In this document: piece after piece, positions 16,615-23,259 of the stretch
Position numbering within the stretch: the first letter of the stretch is position 1
How the letters are laid out: every line of letters begins with the position of its first letter
Source: Streptomyces sp. Isolate_45
Lineage (GTDB): Bacteria; Actinomycetota; Actinomycetes; Streptomycetales; Streptomycetaceae
DNA length: 35,906 nucleotides
Reading direction: 5' to 3'
Assembly: GCF_024721315.2 (NCBI RefSeq)
Contig: NZ_JANFAK020000088.1
Location: 1 to 35,906, forward strand
Made by a program: the position numbers and the translations under genes
Notes under the pieces: generated by a model
Databases searched by the model: none
What the model saw: the letters and a program-made list of their open reading frames with translations, nothing else
What the model was told of the DNA's origin: nothing

Positions 16615-17771
16615 GCCCCACCATCGAATCCGACGAACACAAGGCCCTGCGCACGGCGGTGGCCGCCCTCGGCCAGAAGTACGGCCGCGACTACCTCGCC
16701 CGCGTCGCCCGCGAGGGCGGCCACCCCGACGAGCTGTGGGCCGACGCCGCAGGCCTCGGCTACCTCGGGGTCAACCTCCCCGAGGCGTACGGCGGCGGGG
16801 GCGGCGGGATCGCCGAACTCTCCATCGTCCTGGAGGAACTCGGCGCGGCGGGCTGCCCGCTCCTCATGATGGTCGTCTCACCCGCCATCTGCGGCACGGT
16901 CATCGCCCGCTTCGGCACCGAGGACCAGAAGCGGACCTGGCTCCCCGGCCTCGCCGACGGCACCCGCACGATGGCCTTCGGCATCACCGAACCCGACGCC
17001 GGGTCCAATTCCCACCGCATCACGACCACCGCCCGCCGCGACGGCGACGACTGGATCCTCACCGGCCGCAAGGTCTTCATCTCGGGCGTGGACATCGCCG
17101 ACGCCACCCTCATCGTCGGCCGCACCGAGGACGCTCGCACCGGCCGTCTCAAGCCGTGCCTGTTCATCGTCCCCCGCGACACCCCCGGCTTCGGCCGCAC
17201 CGTCATCGACATGGAACTCCAGGCGGCGGAGAAGCAGTTCGAACTCACCCTGGACGAGGTCCGCCTCCCCGCGTCCTCCCTCGTCGGCGACGAGGACGCC
17301 GGCCTCCTCCAGCTCTTCGCCGGCCTCAACCCCGAGCGGATCATGACGGCGGCCTTCGCCATCGGCATGGGCCGCCACGCCCTCGCCAAGGCCGTCGACT
17401 ACGCGAAGACCCGCCAGGTCTGGCGGGAGCCCATCGGCAGCCACCAGGCCATCGCACACCCCTTGGCGGCCGCCCACATCGAGCTGGAACTGGCCCGCCT
17501 CATGATGCAGAAGGCCGCCCACCTCTACGACGAGGGCGACGACATGGCCGCCGGTGAAGCGGCGAACATGGCCAAGTACGCCGCCGCCGAAGCCTGCGTC
17601 AAGGCGGTCGACCAGGCCGTCCACACCCTGGGCGGCAACGGCCTCACCCGCGAGTACGGCCTGGCCTCCCTGATCACGGCGGCCCGCGTCTCCCGCATCG
17701 CCCCGGTCAGCCGAGAAATGATCCTCAACTTCATCTCCCACCAAACCCTGGGCCTCCCCAAGTCCTACTAG
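16611..17771 (+). CDS. Acyl-CoA dehydrogenase (isovaleryl/citronellyl-CoA type)
   Basis: A 386-aa FAD flavoprotein that introduces an alpha-beta double bond into an acyl-CoA. ATG 16611 overlaps the preceding stop and has AGGAGG upstream. The middle domain shows FGITEPDAGSNSHRITTTA; the C-terminal helical domain has YAKTRQVWREPIGSHQAIAH and HTLGGNGLTREYGLASL. The short-chain-type catalytic Glu position near the C-terminus is occupied by RIAPVSREMI, with no EGT. Instead a Glu is present at LNPERIMTAAFAIG (E242), the helix position used by isovaleryl-CoA and long-chain enzymes. It is therefore probably active with branched or long acyl groups. It corresponds to AtuD in the atu pathway scheme. 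The gene is followed by 528 bases of repeats. Confidence 0.88.
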   Translation: MSPTIESDEHKALRTAVAALGQKYGRDYLARVAREGGHPDELWADAAGLGYLGVNLPEAYGGGGGGIAELSIVLEELGAAGCPLLMMVVSPAICGTVIARFGTEDQKRTWLPGLADGTRTMAFGITEPDAGSNSHRITTTARRDGDDWILTGRKVFISGVDIADATLIVGRTEDARTGRLKPCLFIVPRDTPGFGRTVIDMELQAAEKQFELTLDEVRLPASSLVGDEDAGLLQLFAGLNPERIMTAAFAIGMGRHALAKAVDYAKTRQVWREPIGSHQAIAHPLAAAHIELELARLMMQKAAHLYDEGDDMAAGEAANMAKYAAAEACVKAVDQAVHTLGGNGLTREYGLASLITAARVSRIAPVSREMILNFISHQTLGLPKSY

Positions 17772-17778
17772 AAGCCCC

Positions 17779-18033
17779 ATGAAGGGCTCCCCGGACGGCC
17801 CCCAGCGACGCCTCCCAGAAGGGCTCCCAGACGGCCCCCAGGGAGGGCTCCCAGACGGCCCCCCAGGGAGGGCTCCCAGACACCCCCCCCAGGGAGGGCT
17901 GCCCGGCGGGCTCCCAGAAGGGCTCCCAGAAGGGCTCCCAGGCGGGGCCTCCAGGCGGGGCCTCCAGGGAGGGCCCCAAGGCGGGGCCCCAAGGCGGGGC
18001 CCCCAGGGAGGGGCCCCTGGGGCGGGCCCACCC
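17779..18033. repeat. GC-rich degenerate short tandem repeats after the acyl-CoA dehydrogenase
   Basis: The first half of the 528-base gap consists of degenerate units of about 12-24 bases built from GGGCTCCCAGAA, GGGAGGGCTCCCAGACGGCC and GGCGGGGCCCCAA motifs, starting eight bases after the stop codon. Reading frames through it are low complexity on both strands and show no protein signature, so I call no gene. Confidence 0.8.
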
Positions 18034-18034
18034 A

Positions 18035-18171
18035 GGGCGGGGACGGGGTGGGGTGCCGTCCGGGATGTAAAACGTGATTTGTTGGCGCACACCCCCGCCC
18101 GCAAACTCAGACCCGGAACGGGCGCCATAAATCATGCCCATCCCGGACGGCACCCCACCCCGTCCCCGCCC
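18035..18171. repeat. 33-bp perfect inverted repeat with 71-base loop
   Basis: Arms at 18035-18067 and 18139-18171 are exact reverse complements over 33 bases. The loop is AT-richer and contains a second imperfect inverted repeat (TGATTTgttGGCG at 18075-18087, CGCCatAAATCA at 18123-18134) that would extend the stem. It sits inside the operon between the dehydrogenase and the enoyl-CoA hydratase, so it could act as a terminator/attenuator or RNA-stability element. It also has the outline of a small MITE-like element, but no clear target-site duplication is seen. Confidence 0.85.
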
Positions 18172-18287
18172 GCCCGCCCCACCCCACCCGCCCGCACCCA
18201 CCCGCACCCGCACCACCACCCACCCCACTCACCCGCACCCACCCGCACCCGCACCCGCACCCGCACCCACCCCACCCACCCCGCCGG
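18172..18287. repeat. C-rich (CCCGCA)n tract with G-quadruplex potential on the minus strand
   Basis: The plus strand is almost free of T and is dominated by CCCGCA and CCCACC hexamers up to the RBS of the next gene. The complementary strand has many closely spaced GGG runs (GGGTGCGGGTGCGGG), a classical quadruplex pattern. It directly precedes the enoyl-CoA hydratase RBS. Confidence 0.8.
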
Positions 18288-18299
18288 TCCGGAGGACCC

Positions 18300-19040
18300 A
18301 TGCCCCCCCTCGTAAACGCCGGCCAGGCGAACGGCATCACCACCCTCACCCTGAACTCCCCCCCCACCCGCAACGCCCTCTCCGCGCAACTGGTCGCAGA
18401 CCTCCGCACCGCCCTCGCCGAAGCCGCCACCGACCCCGACACCCGAGCCGTGGTCCTCACCCACACCGGCAACACCTTCTGCGCCGGCGCCGACCTCAAG
18501 TCCCCCTGCGACCCGGCCGACTTCCTCGCGCTGCTGCGCGAGGCGACCGAACTCCCCAAGCCGATCGTGGCCCGCGTCACCGGCCACGTCCGCGCCGGCG
18601 GCCTCGGCCTGCTCGGCGCCTGCGACATCACCGCCGCCGGCCCGCGGTCCACGTACGCGTTCACCGAGACCCACCTGGGCCTCGCCCCCGCCGTGATCTC
18701 CGCGACCCTGCTGCCCCGCCTCGACCCCCGCGCCGCCTCCCGCTACTTCCTCACCGCCGAAGTCTTCGGCCCGGCCGAAGCCACCCGCATCGGCCTGCTC
18801 ACCCTGCACGCCGAGGACGACGTGGACACCGCGCTCGCCCCCGTGCTCGACGGCCTGCGCAGGGCCGCCCCGCAGGCCCTCGCCACCACCAAGGCCCTGG
18901 CCACCGCCGCGGTACGGGAGTCCCTGGACCGCGACGGCGCCCGCCTGACGGAGCTGTCCGCGGCGGTCTTCGCCTCCGCCGAGGCCCGCGAGGGCATCAC
19001 CGCCCGCTTCGAGCGCCGGGACGCGGCATGGGTACGTTGA
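18300..19040 (+). CDS. Enoyl-CoA hydratase/isomerase family protein
   Basis: A 246-aa crotonase-fold protein from the ATG at 18300, with GGAGGA three bases upstream (tight spacing). The first oxyanion-hole strand reads NTFCAGADLKSP and the second VTGHVRAGGLGLLGACDI. In classical hydratases the catalytic Glu pair lies in the second region and its downstream loop. Here the AGGLGLLGACDI segment is followed by FTETHLGLAPAVIS, which offers the E in the usual second position, while the first Glu position is not obvious. In the atu scheme this is the AtuE-like isohexenyl-glutaconyl-CoA hydratase step. Its stop overlaps the TetR gene by 13 bases. The 528-base repeat gap may give it separate expression. 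Confidence 0.85.
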   Translation: MPPLVNAGQANGITTLTLNSPPTRNALSAQLVADLRTALAEAATDPDTRAVVLTHTGNTFCAGADLKSPCDPADFLALLREATELPKPIVARVTGHVRAGGLGLLGACDITAAGPRSTYAFTETHLGLAPAVISATLLPRLDPRAASRYFLTAEVFGPAEATRIGLLTLHAEDDVDTALAPVLDGLRRAAPQALATTKALATAAVRESLDRDGARLTELSAAVFASAEAREGITARFERRDAAWVR

Positions 19041-19615
19041 CCGGCCCCAAGCAGGCCCGCAGCCGGGTCACCCGACGCCACCTCCTGGAGGCCGCCGTCG
19101 CCTGCCTCGCGGAACACGGCTGGGCGGGTTCCACCGTCGCCGTCGTCGCCGAACGGGCCGGGGTCTCCCGGGGCGCCGCCCAGCACCACTTCCCGACCCG
19201 CGAAGCCCTCTTCACCGCGGCCGTCGCGTTCGTCGCCGAGGAACGCTCCACCGCCCTGCGCGAGCTGTTCCACGCCGCCCCGGCCCCCCGCCCGGCCGTG
19301 GTCGAGGCCATCGTCGACCTGTTCACGGGCGCGTTGTTCCGGGCCGCGCTCCAGCTGTGGGTGGCCGCATCCAACGAGGAGCAACTGCGCCCGCAGGTCA
19401 CCGACCTCGAAGCCCGGGTCGGCCGCGAGACCCACCGCATCGCGGTCGAGCTGCTGGGCGCCGACGAGTCCGTGCCCGGCGTACGGGAGACCGTGCAGGG
19501 CCTCCTCGACATGGCCCGCGGCCTCGGCCTGGCCAACGTCCTCACCGACGACACGGCCCGCCGGGCCCGCGTGGTGGCCCAGTGGTCCCGCATCCTGGAC
19601 GCGACCCTGACCTGA
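19028..19615 (+). CDS. TetR-family regulator (AtuR-like)
   Basis: A 195-aa repressor-type protein whose ATG overlaps the hydratase gene. Residues ~10-60 form the TetR HTH: RRHLLEAAVACLAEHGWAGS, then VAVVAERAGVSRGAAQHHFPTREALF. The rest is a helical ligand/dimerisation domain (WVAASNEEQLRPQVTDLEARVG). Its position at the end of the acyl-CoA catabolic cluster matches AtuR/LiuR-like feedback control by an acyl-CoA. The palindrome at 10227-10238 upstream of the first operon gene is a reasonable operator candidate. It is convergent with the DUF3592 gene, with 23 bases between stops. Confidence 0.88.
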   Translation: MGTLTGPKQARSRVTRRHLLEAAVACLAEHGWAGSTVAVVAERAGVSRGAAQHHFPTREALFTAAVAFVAEERSTALRELFHAAPAPRPAVVEAIVDLFTGALFRAALQLWVAASNEEQLRPQVTDLEARVGRETHRIAVELLGADESVPGVRETVQGLLDMARGLGLANVLTDDTARRARVVAQWSRILDATLT

Positions 19616-19638
19616 ACCCGGCCGCCACGCCCCCCACG

Positions 19639-20028
19639 TCAGATCCGGGCCGCCGCCGCCACCGCGATGCCGAGGGACACGCCCATCAGGGCGTACAGGT
19701 CGTAGTGCCGCCAGGGGGACTTCCGTGCCGTGAGCGCCGTACCCGCCCGGGACGGGTCCCGGGGGTCGTACAGCACCTCCACCGGGTCGCCCTCGCGGGT
19801 CCCCGGCGGGCACTCCCGCTGGCCCGCCTCGTGCGTGCGGGTGCGTCCGTCCGGCGCCGGGTAGCGCAGCGTGATCCGGGCCTCCCCGCCGTGCGCGGGC
19901 CGGCGCACGGCGGAGCAGCGGGCCGTGACCGCGACGCCGCGCCCGTGCAGGACCGTCCGCCGCCGCAGCAGGCACACCGCGGTCACCAGCGCGCCGACGG
20001 CGAGGACGAGGTAGGGGATCTTGGACAC
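19639..20028 (-). CDS. DUF3592-like small membrane protein
   Basis: A 129-aa protein from a GTG (20028) with GGAG upstream. An N-terminal membrane helix (IPYLVLAVGALVTAVCLL) precedes an extracytoplasmic or cytoplasmic beta domain with the DUF3592-like pattern VAVTARC...RITLRYPAPDGRT...GDPVEVLYDPRDPSRA. A second C-terminal helix is YALMGVSLGIAVAAA. Such proteins are common in actinomycetes and have no established role. It is downstream of citrate synthase in the same direction but separated from it by a hairpin. Confidence 0.75.
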   Translation of the reverse strand: MSKIPYLVLAVGALVTAVCLLRRRTVLHGRGVAVTARCSAVRRPAHGGEARITLRYPAPDGRTRTHEAGQRECPPGTREGDPVEVLYDPRDPSRAGTALTARKSPWRHYDLYALMGVSLGIAVAAAARI

Positions 20029-20049
20029 GGGGGGCTCCGTACGTGGCGA

Positions 20050-20081
20050 GGGCGCCGCACCCCGGTGAGGGTGCGGCGCCC
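20050..20081 (-). terminator. Intrinsic hairpin after citrate synthase
   Basis: A perfect 13-bp stem (GGGCGCCGCACCC / GGGTGCGGCGCCC) with loop CGGTGA starts 28 bases beyond the citrate synthase stop on the minus strand. No U-tract follows. Confidence 0.85.
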
Positions 20082-20108
20082 GTCGTGCGAAAGGGGGTCC
20101 TGGGAGGA

Positions 20109-21215
20109 TCAGGCCGTCTCGGCGATGTCGGCCCAGCCCTCGATGTCGCGGGGGTCACGACGGCCCGGACCGGTGTAGCGGGCCGACGGGCGCACCAGGC
20201 GGCCCGTCCGCTTCTGCTCCAGGATGTGCGCCGACCAGCCGGCGGTACGGGCGCAGCTGAACATGGACGTGAACATGTGTGCCGGGACCTCCGCGAAGTC
20301 CAGCATGATCGCGGCCCAGAACTCCACGTTGGTGGCGAGGACCCGGTCGGGGCGGCGCGCGTGCAGCTCCTCCAGGGCGGCCTTCTCCAGCGCGGCCGCC
20401 ACCTCGTAGCGCGGGGCGTCGAGTTCCTTGGCGGTGCGGCGCAGCACGCGGGCGCGGGGGTCCTCGGCGCGGTAGACGCGGTGTCCGAAGCCCATCAGGC
20501 GCTCGCCCTTGTCGAGGGCCTTCTTCACGTAGGCGACGGCGTCGCCGGTGCGCTCGATCTCCTCGATCATGCCGAGCACGCGGGACGGGGCGCCGCCGTG
20601 CAGCGGGCCCGACATGGCGCCGACCGCCCCGGACAGCGCCGCCGCGACGTCGGCGCCGGTGGAGGCGATGACGCGGGCGGTGAAGGTGGAGGCGTTCATG
20701 CCGTGCTCGGCGGCGGACGTCCAGTAGGCGTCGACGGCCTTGACGTGCTTGGGGTCCGGCTCGCCCCGCCAGCGGATCATGAACCGCTCGACGACGGACT
20801 CGGCCTTGTCGATCTCGCGCTGCGGCACCATCGGCAGGCCCTGGCCGCGGGCGGACTGGGCGACGTACGACAGCGCCATGACGGCGGCCCGTGCCAGGTC
20901 GTCGCGCGCGGTCCGCTCGTCGATGTCCAGCAGCGGTTTCAGGCCCCACACGGGGGCGAGCATGGCGAGCGCGGACTGGACGTCGACGCGGATGTCACCC
21001 GAGTGCACCGGGATCGGGAAGGGCTCGGCGGCCGGCAGCCCCGGGTTGAACGCACCGTCGACCAGCAGGCCCCAGACGTTCCCGAAGGAGACGTGTCCGA
21101 CCAGGTCTTCGATGTCCACCCCCCGGTAGCGGAGCGACCCGCCCTCCTTGTCGGGCTCGGCGATCTCGGTCTCGAACGCGACGACCCCTTCGAGTCCGGG
21201 TACGAAATCGGACAT
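20109..21215 (-). CDS. citA: Citrate synthase 2 (actinobacterial CitA type)
   Basis: A 368-aa single-domain-length citrate synthase-family enzyme; canonical members condense acetyl-CoA with oxaloacetate to open the TCA or methylcitrate cycle. ATG 21215 has GAGGAG upstream. Active-site histidines are present: H206 in SGPLHGGAP and H245 in GFGHRVYRA. The third catalytic residue, Asp in the usual NVDFY motif, is Glu here (E298 in ATNVEFWAAI). An R-rich substrate site (RTAGWSAHILEQ) follows. The substitution appears characteristic of this actinobacterial citrate-synthase-2 group as I recall it. It lies back to back with pdxH, about 208 bp apart. Enzyme activity may be reduced or specialised. Confidence 0.88.
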   Translation of the reverse strand: MSDFVPGLEGVVAFETEIAEPDKEGGSLRYRGVDIEDLVGHVSFGNVWGLLVDGAFNPGLPAAEPFPIPVHSGDIRVDVQSALAMLAPVWGLKPLLDIDERTARDDLARAAVMALSYVAQSARGQGLPMVPQREIDKAESVVERFMIRWRGEPDPKHVKAVDAYWTSAAEHGMNASTFTARVIASTGADVAAALSGAVGAMSGPLHGGAPSRVLGMIEEIERTGDAVAYVKKALDKGERLMGFGHRVYRAEDPRARVLRRTAKELDAPRYEVAAALEKAALEELHARRPDRVLATNVEFWAAIMLDFAEVPAHMFTSMFSCARTAGWSAHILEQKRTGRLVRPSARYTGPGRRDPRDIEGWADIAETA

Positions 21216-21423
21216 CAGGCGGCTCCTCAGATAGTGCGAACACGCGCGGCTCCCGGCGTGATTCGCGGTCCGGCGCGGTCATCCCCGTTGATGCCCGGCA
21301 CGGCCGAAGGTCATCCGTACGGGGGCCCTCGGACCGGCCCCAAGATTTTGTCCGCTCCGGATGTCCTGCGGAAGCGTGACATACGGCACACCGTCGGCCG
21401 GCGTCCTGCGGCAGGATGGCCGC

Positions 21424-22077
21424 GTGAGCGATCAGGACCTTGACCCCGCCGTCATGCGCAAGCAGTACCGTTCCGAGATCGTCCGGGAGGAGGGCCTCGC
21501 GGACGGGCCGATGGAGCAGTTCGGCCGCTGGTTCCAGCAGGCGGCCGACGCGCACGTCTTCGAACCCAACGCCATGGTCGTCGCCACCGCGACCCCCGAC
21601 GGGCGGCCCAGCACCCGCACGGTGCTGCTGAAGCGGTTCGACGAGCGGGGCTTCGTCTTCTTCACGAACTACGGCTCCCGCAAGGGCGTCGAGATCGCCG
21701 CGAACCCGTACGTGTCGCTGCTCTTCCCCTGGCACCCGATCGCCCGCCAGGTCGTCGTCACCGGCACCGCCTCCCGGATCGGCCGCGACGAGACCGCCGC
21801 GTACTTCCGTTCCCGGCCGCACGGCTCCCAGCTGGGCGCCTGGGCGAGCGAGCAGTCCCGGGTGATCGGCTCCCGGGAGGAGCTGGACCGCCGGTACGCG
21901 GAGCTGGCCGAGCGCTACCCGGAGGGCGAGCAGGTTCCGGTGCCGCCGGAGTGGGGCGGGGTGCGGGTGGTGCCCGACGCGGTGGAGTTCTGGAACGGCC
22001 ACGAGAACCGCCTGCACGACCGGCTGCGCTACGTCCTGGACGGCGAGAAGTGGCGGATCGAGCGGCTCTGCCCGTAG
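21424..22077 (+). CDS. pdxH: Pyridoxamine 5'-phosphate oxidase
   Basis: A 217-aa FMN flavoenzyme that oxidises pyridoxine- or pyridoxamine-5'-phosphate to PLP. GTG 21424 gives MSDQDLDPAVMRKQYRSEIV; no SD is obvious, and a CAGGAT hexamer ends seven bases before the start, hinting at a leaderless mRNA. Conserved motifs: AMVVATATPDGRPSTRTVLLK (FMN), FFTNYGSRKG, PWHPIARQVVVTG, SRPHGSQLGAWAS, and the C-terminal EFWNGHENRLHDR and RLCP. Length and ending are those of the family. It is single, divergent from citrate synthase, and followed by a 402-base gene-free structured region. Confidence 0.95.
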   Translation: MSDQDLDPAVMRKQYRSEIVREEGLADGPMEQFGRWFQQAADAHVFEPNAMVVATATPDGRPSTRTVLLKRFDERGFVFFTNYGSRKGVEIAANPYVSLLFPWHPIARQVVVTGTASRIGRDETAAYFRSRPHGSQLGAWASEQSRVIGSREELDRRYAELAERYPEGEQVPVPPEWGGVRVVPDAVEFWNGHENRLHDRLRYVLDGEKWRIERLCP

Positions 22078-22133
22078 GGCGTCCCCGGCGGGGTCCGGGA
22101 GGCGCGCAGGTCAGGGAGGCGCGGGAACGCAGG

Positions 22134-22205
22134 CGACCCGCGGGCTCGGGTTCCTCTCCTGCAGTGAGAGGAGCCGGCCGGACGTACCGGCGAGCCCGCG
22201 GGTCG
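22134..22205 (+). other. Multi-branched RNA structure candidate downstream of pdxH
   Basis: An exact 15-bp outer inverted repeat (CGACCCGCGGGCTCG at 22134-22148, complement at 22191-22205) encloses a 7-bp hairpin (TCCTCTC/GAGAGGA, 22152-22172) and a 4-5-bp hairpin (CCGG/CCGG, 22174-22190). Together they fold as a three-way junction. It may be the pdxH terminator, or a structured leader or small RNA. The rest of the 402-base gap (22078-22479) holds no gene. Confidence 0.5.
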
Positions 22206-22302
22206 GGTGACTGCTTGGGATTGGCGCCTGACGGCTGCGCCGGGCACCGCACTGGGTGCGTTGCGACAACGGGCCGTCAGCCCGCAGCCACCTCACGCGT
22301 CC

Positions 22303-22325
22303 GGTTTCCGTACATTGCGGTAACC
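22303..22325. promoter_or_regulatory. Imperfect inverted repeat, possible operator
   Basis: GGTTTCCG (22303-22310) and CGGTAACC (22318-22325) are reverse complements apart from a central T-T mismatch, with a 7-base spacer. It lies in an AT-richer stretch about 150 bases before the PH-domain gene. Confidence 0.35.
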
Positions 22326-22439
22326 ACCTCCCTTCTCGTGTGCTCCAGAGCCTAAATCCGCTCCGCCGGGCCCTCAACTTATTTATCGGGACCTACCGGA
22401 ACGGCCGCAACTCACCTATCCGGCACCGGAGTTCCTTCC

Positions 22440-22445
22440 TACACT
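22440..22445 (+). promoter_or_regulatory. Probable -10 element of the PH-domain gene
   Basis: TACACT fits the TANNNT -10 rule and lies 35 bases before the ATG at 22480. A convincing -35 was not found at the expected distance. Confidence 0.4.
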
Positions 22446-22479
22446 GGCCGTGGCCGTCCCGCAGCGGGGGAGGGGTGTC

Positions 22480-23085
22480 ATGGGCGCAGGGTTGCTGCCG
22501 CGCGACTACCGGGTCCGGCCCGCGCGGCTCGCGGGCGTCCACCTCGCGGTCGGGATCGGAACGCCCTGCGTGCTGCTGGTCGTGCTGACCATGGAGCACG
22601 TGGCCCCCGGCGTGAAAACGCTGATCGCCGCCCTGGTCGTCGCCCTGTTCGGTTGGCTCGTACGGGCCTTCCGGCGCTGCTCGACCACCATCGACCGGGA
22701 CGGCATCCGGGTCCGCCGCCTCACCGGAACCCGCCGGCTGGCCTGGGCGGACGTCCAGGACATCCGGGCGGCGCCCAATCCCGGCGCGGCCATGGCGCGG
22801 AACCAGCCGCTGGTCCTCTCGTACGCCCACGACCGGACCGGTCGCCGGGTCCAGCTCGTGTGCGTCGACGACGACCACGTCGACGTCACCCGCGAGATCG
22901 CCGTGATGCGGGCCGCCTGGCAGGAGCTCCGCGGCCCCGACTGGGCGGCCGACCCCGAGGTCCGGCGCAGGATCGAGCGCCGGGCCCTGCGCGAGGAGCG
23001 CGGCGAGGCGGCCGCGCTGCGGGGCTGGGGGGCCGCCGGCGCGCTCCTCGCGGCCGGGATGGTCTTCCTGGTCCTCGCGGACTGA
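22480..23085 (+). CDS. PH-domain-containing membrane protein
   Basis: A 201-aa protein. ATG 22480 follows GGGGGAGGGG. Two adjacent hydrophobic segments near the N-terminus (LAGVHLAVGIGTPCVLLVVL, then TLIAALVVALFGWLV) form a hairpin in the membrane. A bacterial PH-like beta domain follows (STTIDRDGIRVRRLTGTRRLAWADVQDIRA...VLSYAHDRTGRRVQLVC), then a charged helical stretch rich in Arg/Glu and a final hydrophobic helix (GAAGALLAAGMVFLVLA). This layout is common in actinobacterial bPH proteins of unknown role. It lies upstream of the PAS-domain gene with a 174-bp gap. Confidence 0.8.
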   Translation: MGAGLLPRDYRVRPARLAGVHLAVGIGTPCVLLVVLTMEHVAPGVKTLIAALVVALFGWLVRAFRRCSTTIDRDGIRVRRLTGTRRLAWADVQDIRAAPNPGAAMARNQPLVLSYAHDRTGRRVQLVCVDDDHVDVTREIAVMRAAWQELRGPDWAADPEVRRRIERRALREERGEAAALRGWGAAGALLAAGMVFLVLAD

Positions 23086-23259
23086 GCGGCCCTTCGGGAG
23101 GCCTGCGGAGGGGCCCGTCGAAGGGCGTGTCGACGGGCGCACCGAAGCGCGTGGCGAAGGACATTCCGGGAGGAATGCGGGAACCGGGTGTGGCCTGCGT
23201 CACGTTCCAGTTGAATGATCCGACGTGCCGCACACGCGAACACCTGCAGGGGGTGCCAG

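Noticed and set aside
18035..18171. Calling the inverted repeat a definite MITE
   Set aside because: No target-site duplication, no second copy in the window and very GC-rich arms; kept only as a hypothesis.
17731..18228. Open frames through the repeat block after the acyl-CoA dehydrogenase
   Set aside because: The translations are Gly/Pro/Arg repeats in all frames with no RBS-start pair or domain; repeat DNA with few stops gives such frames by chance.
22134..22205. tRNA-like cloverleaf
   Set aside because: No anticodon or T-arm consensus, a 15-bp closing stem and no CCA-compatible end; not a tRNA.
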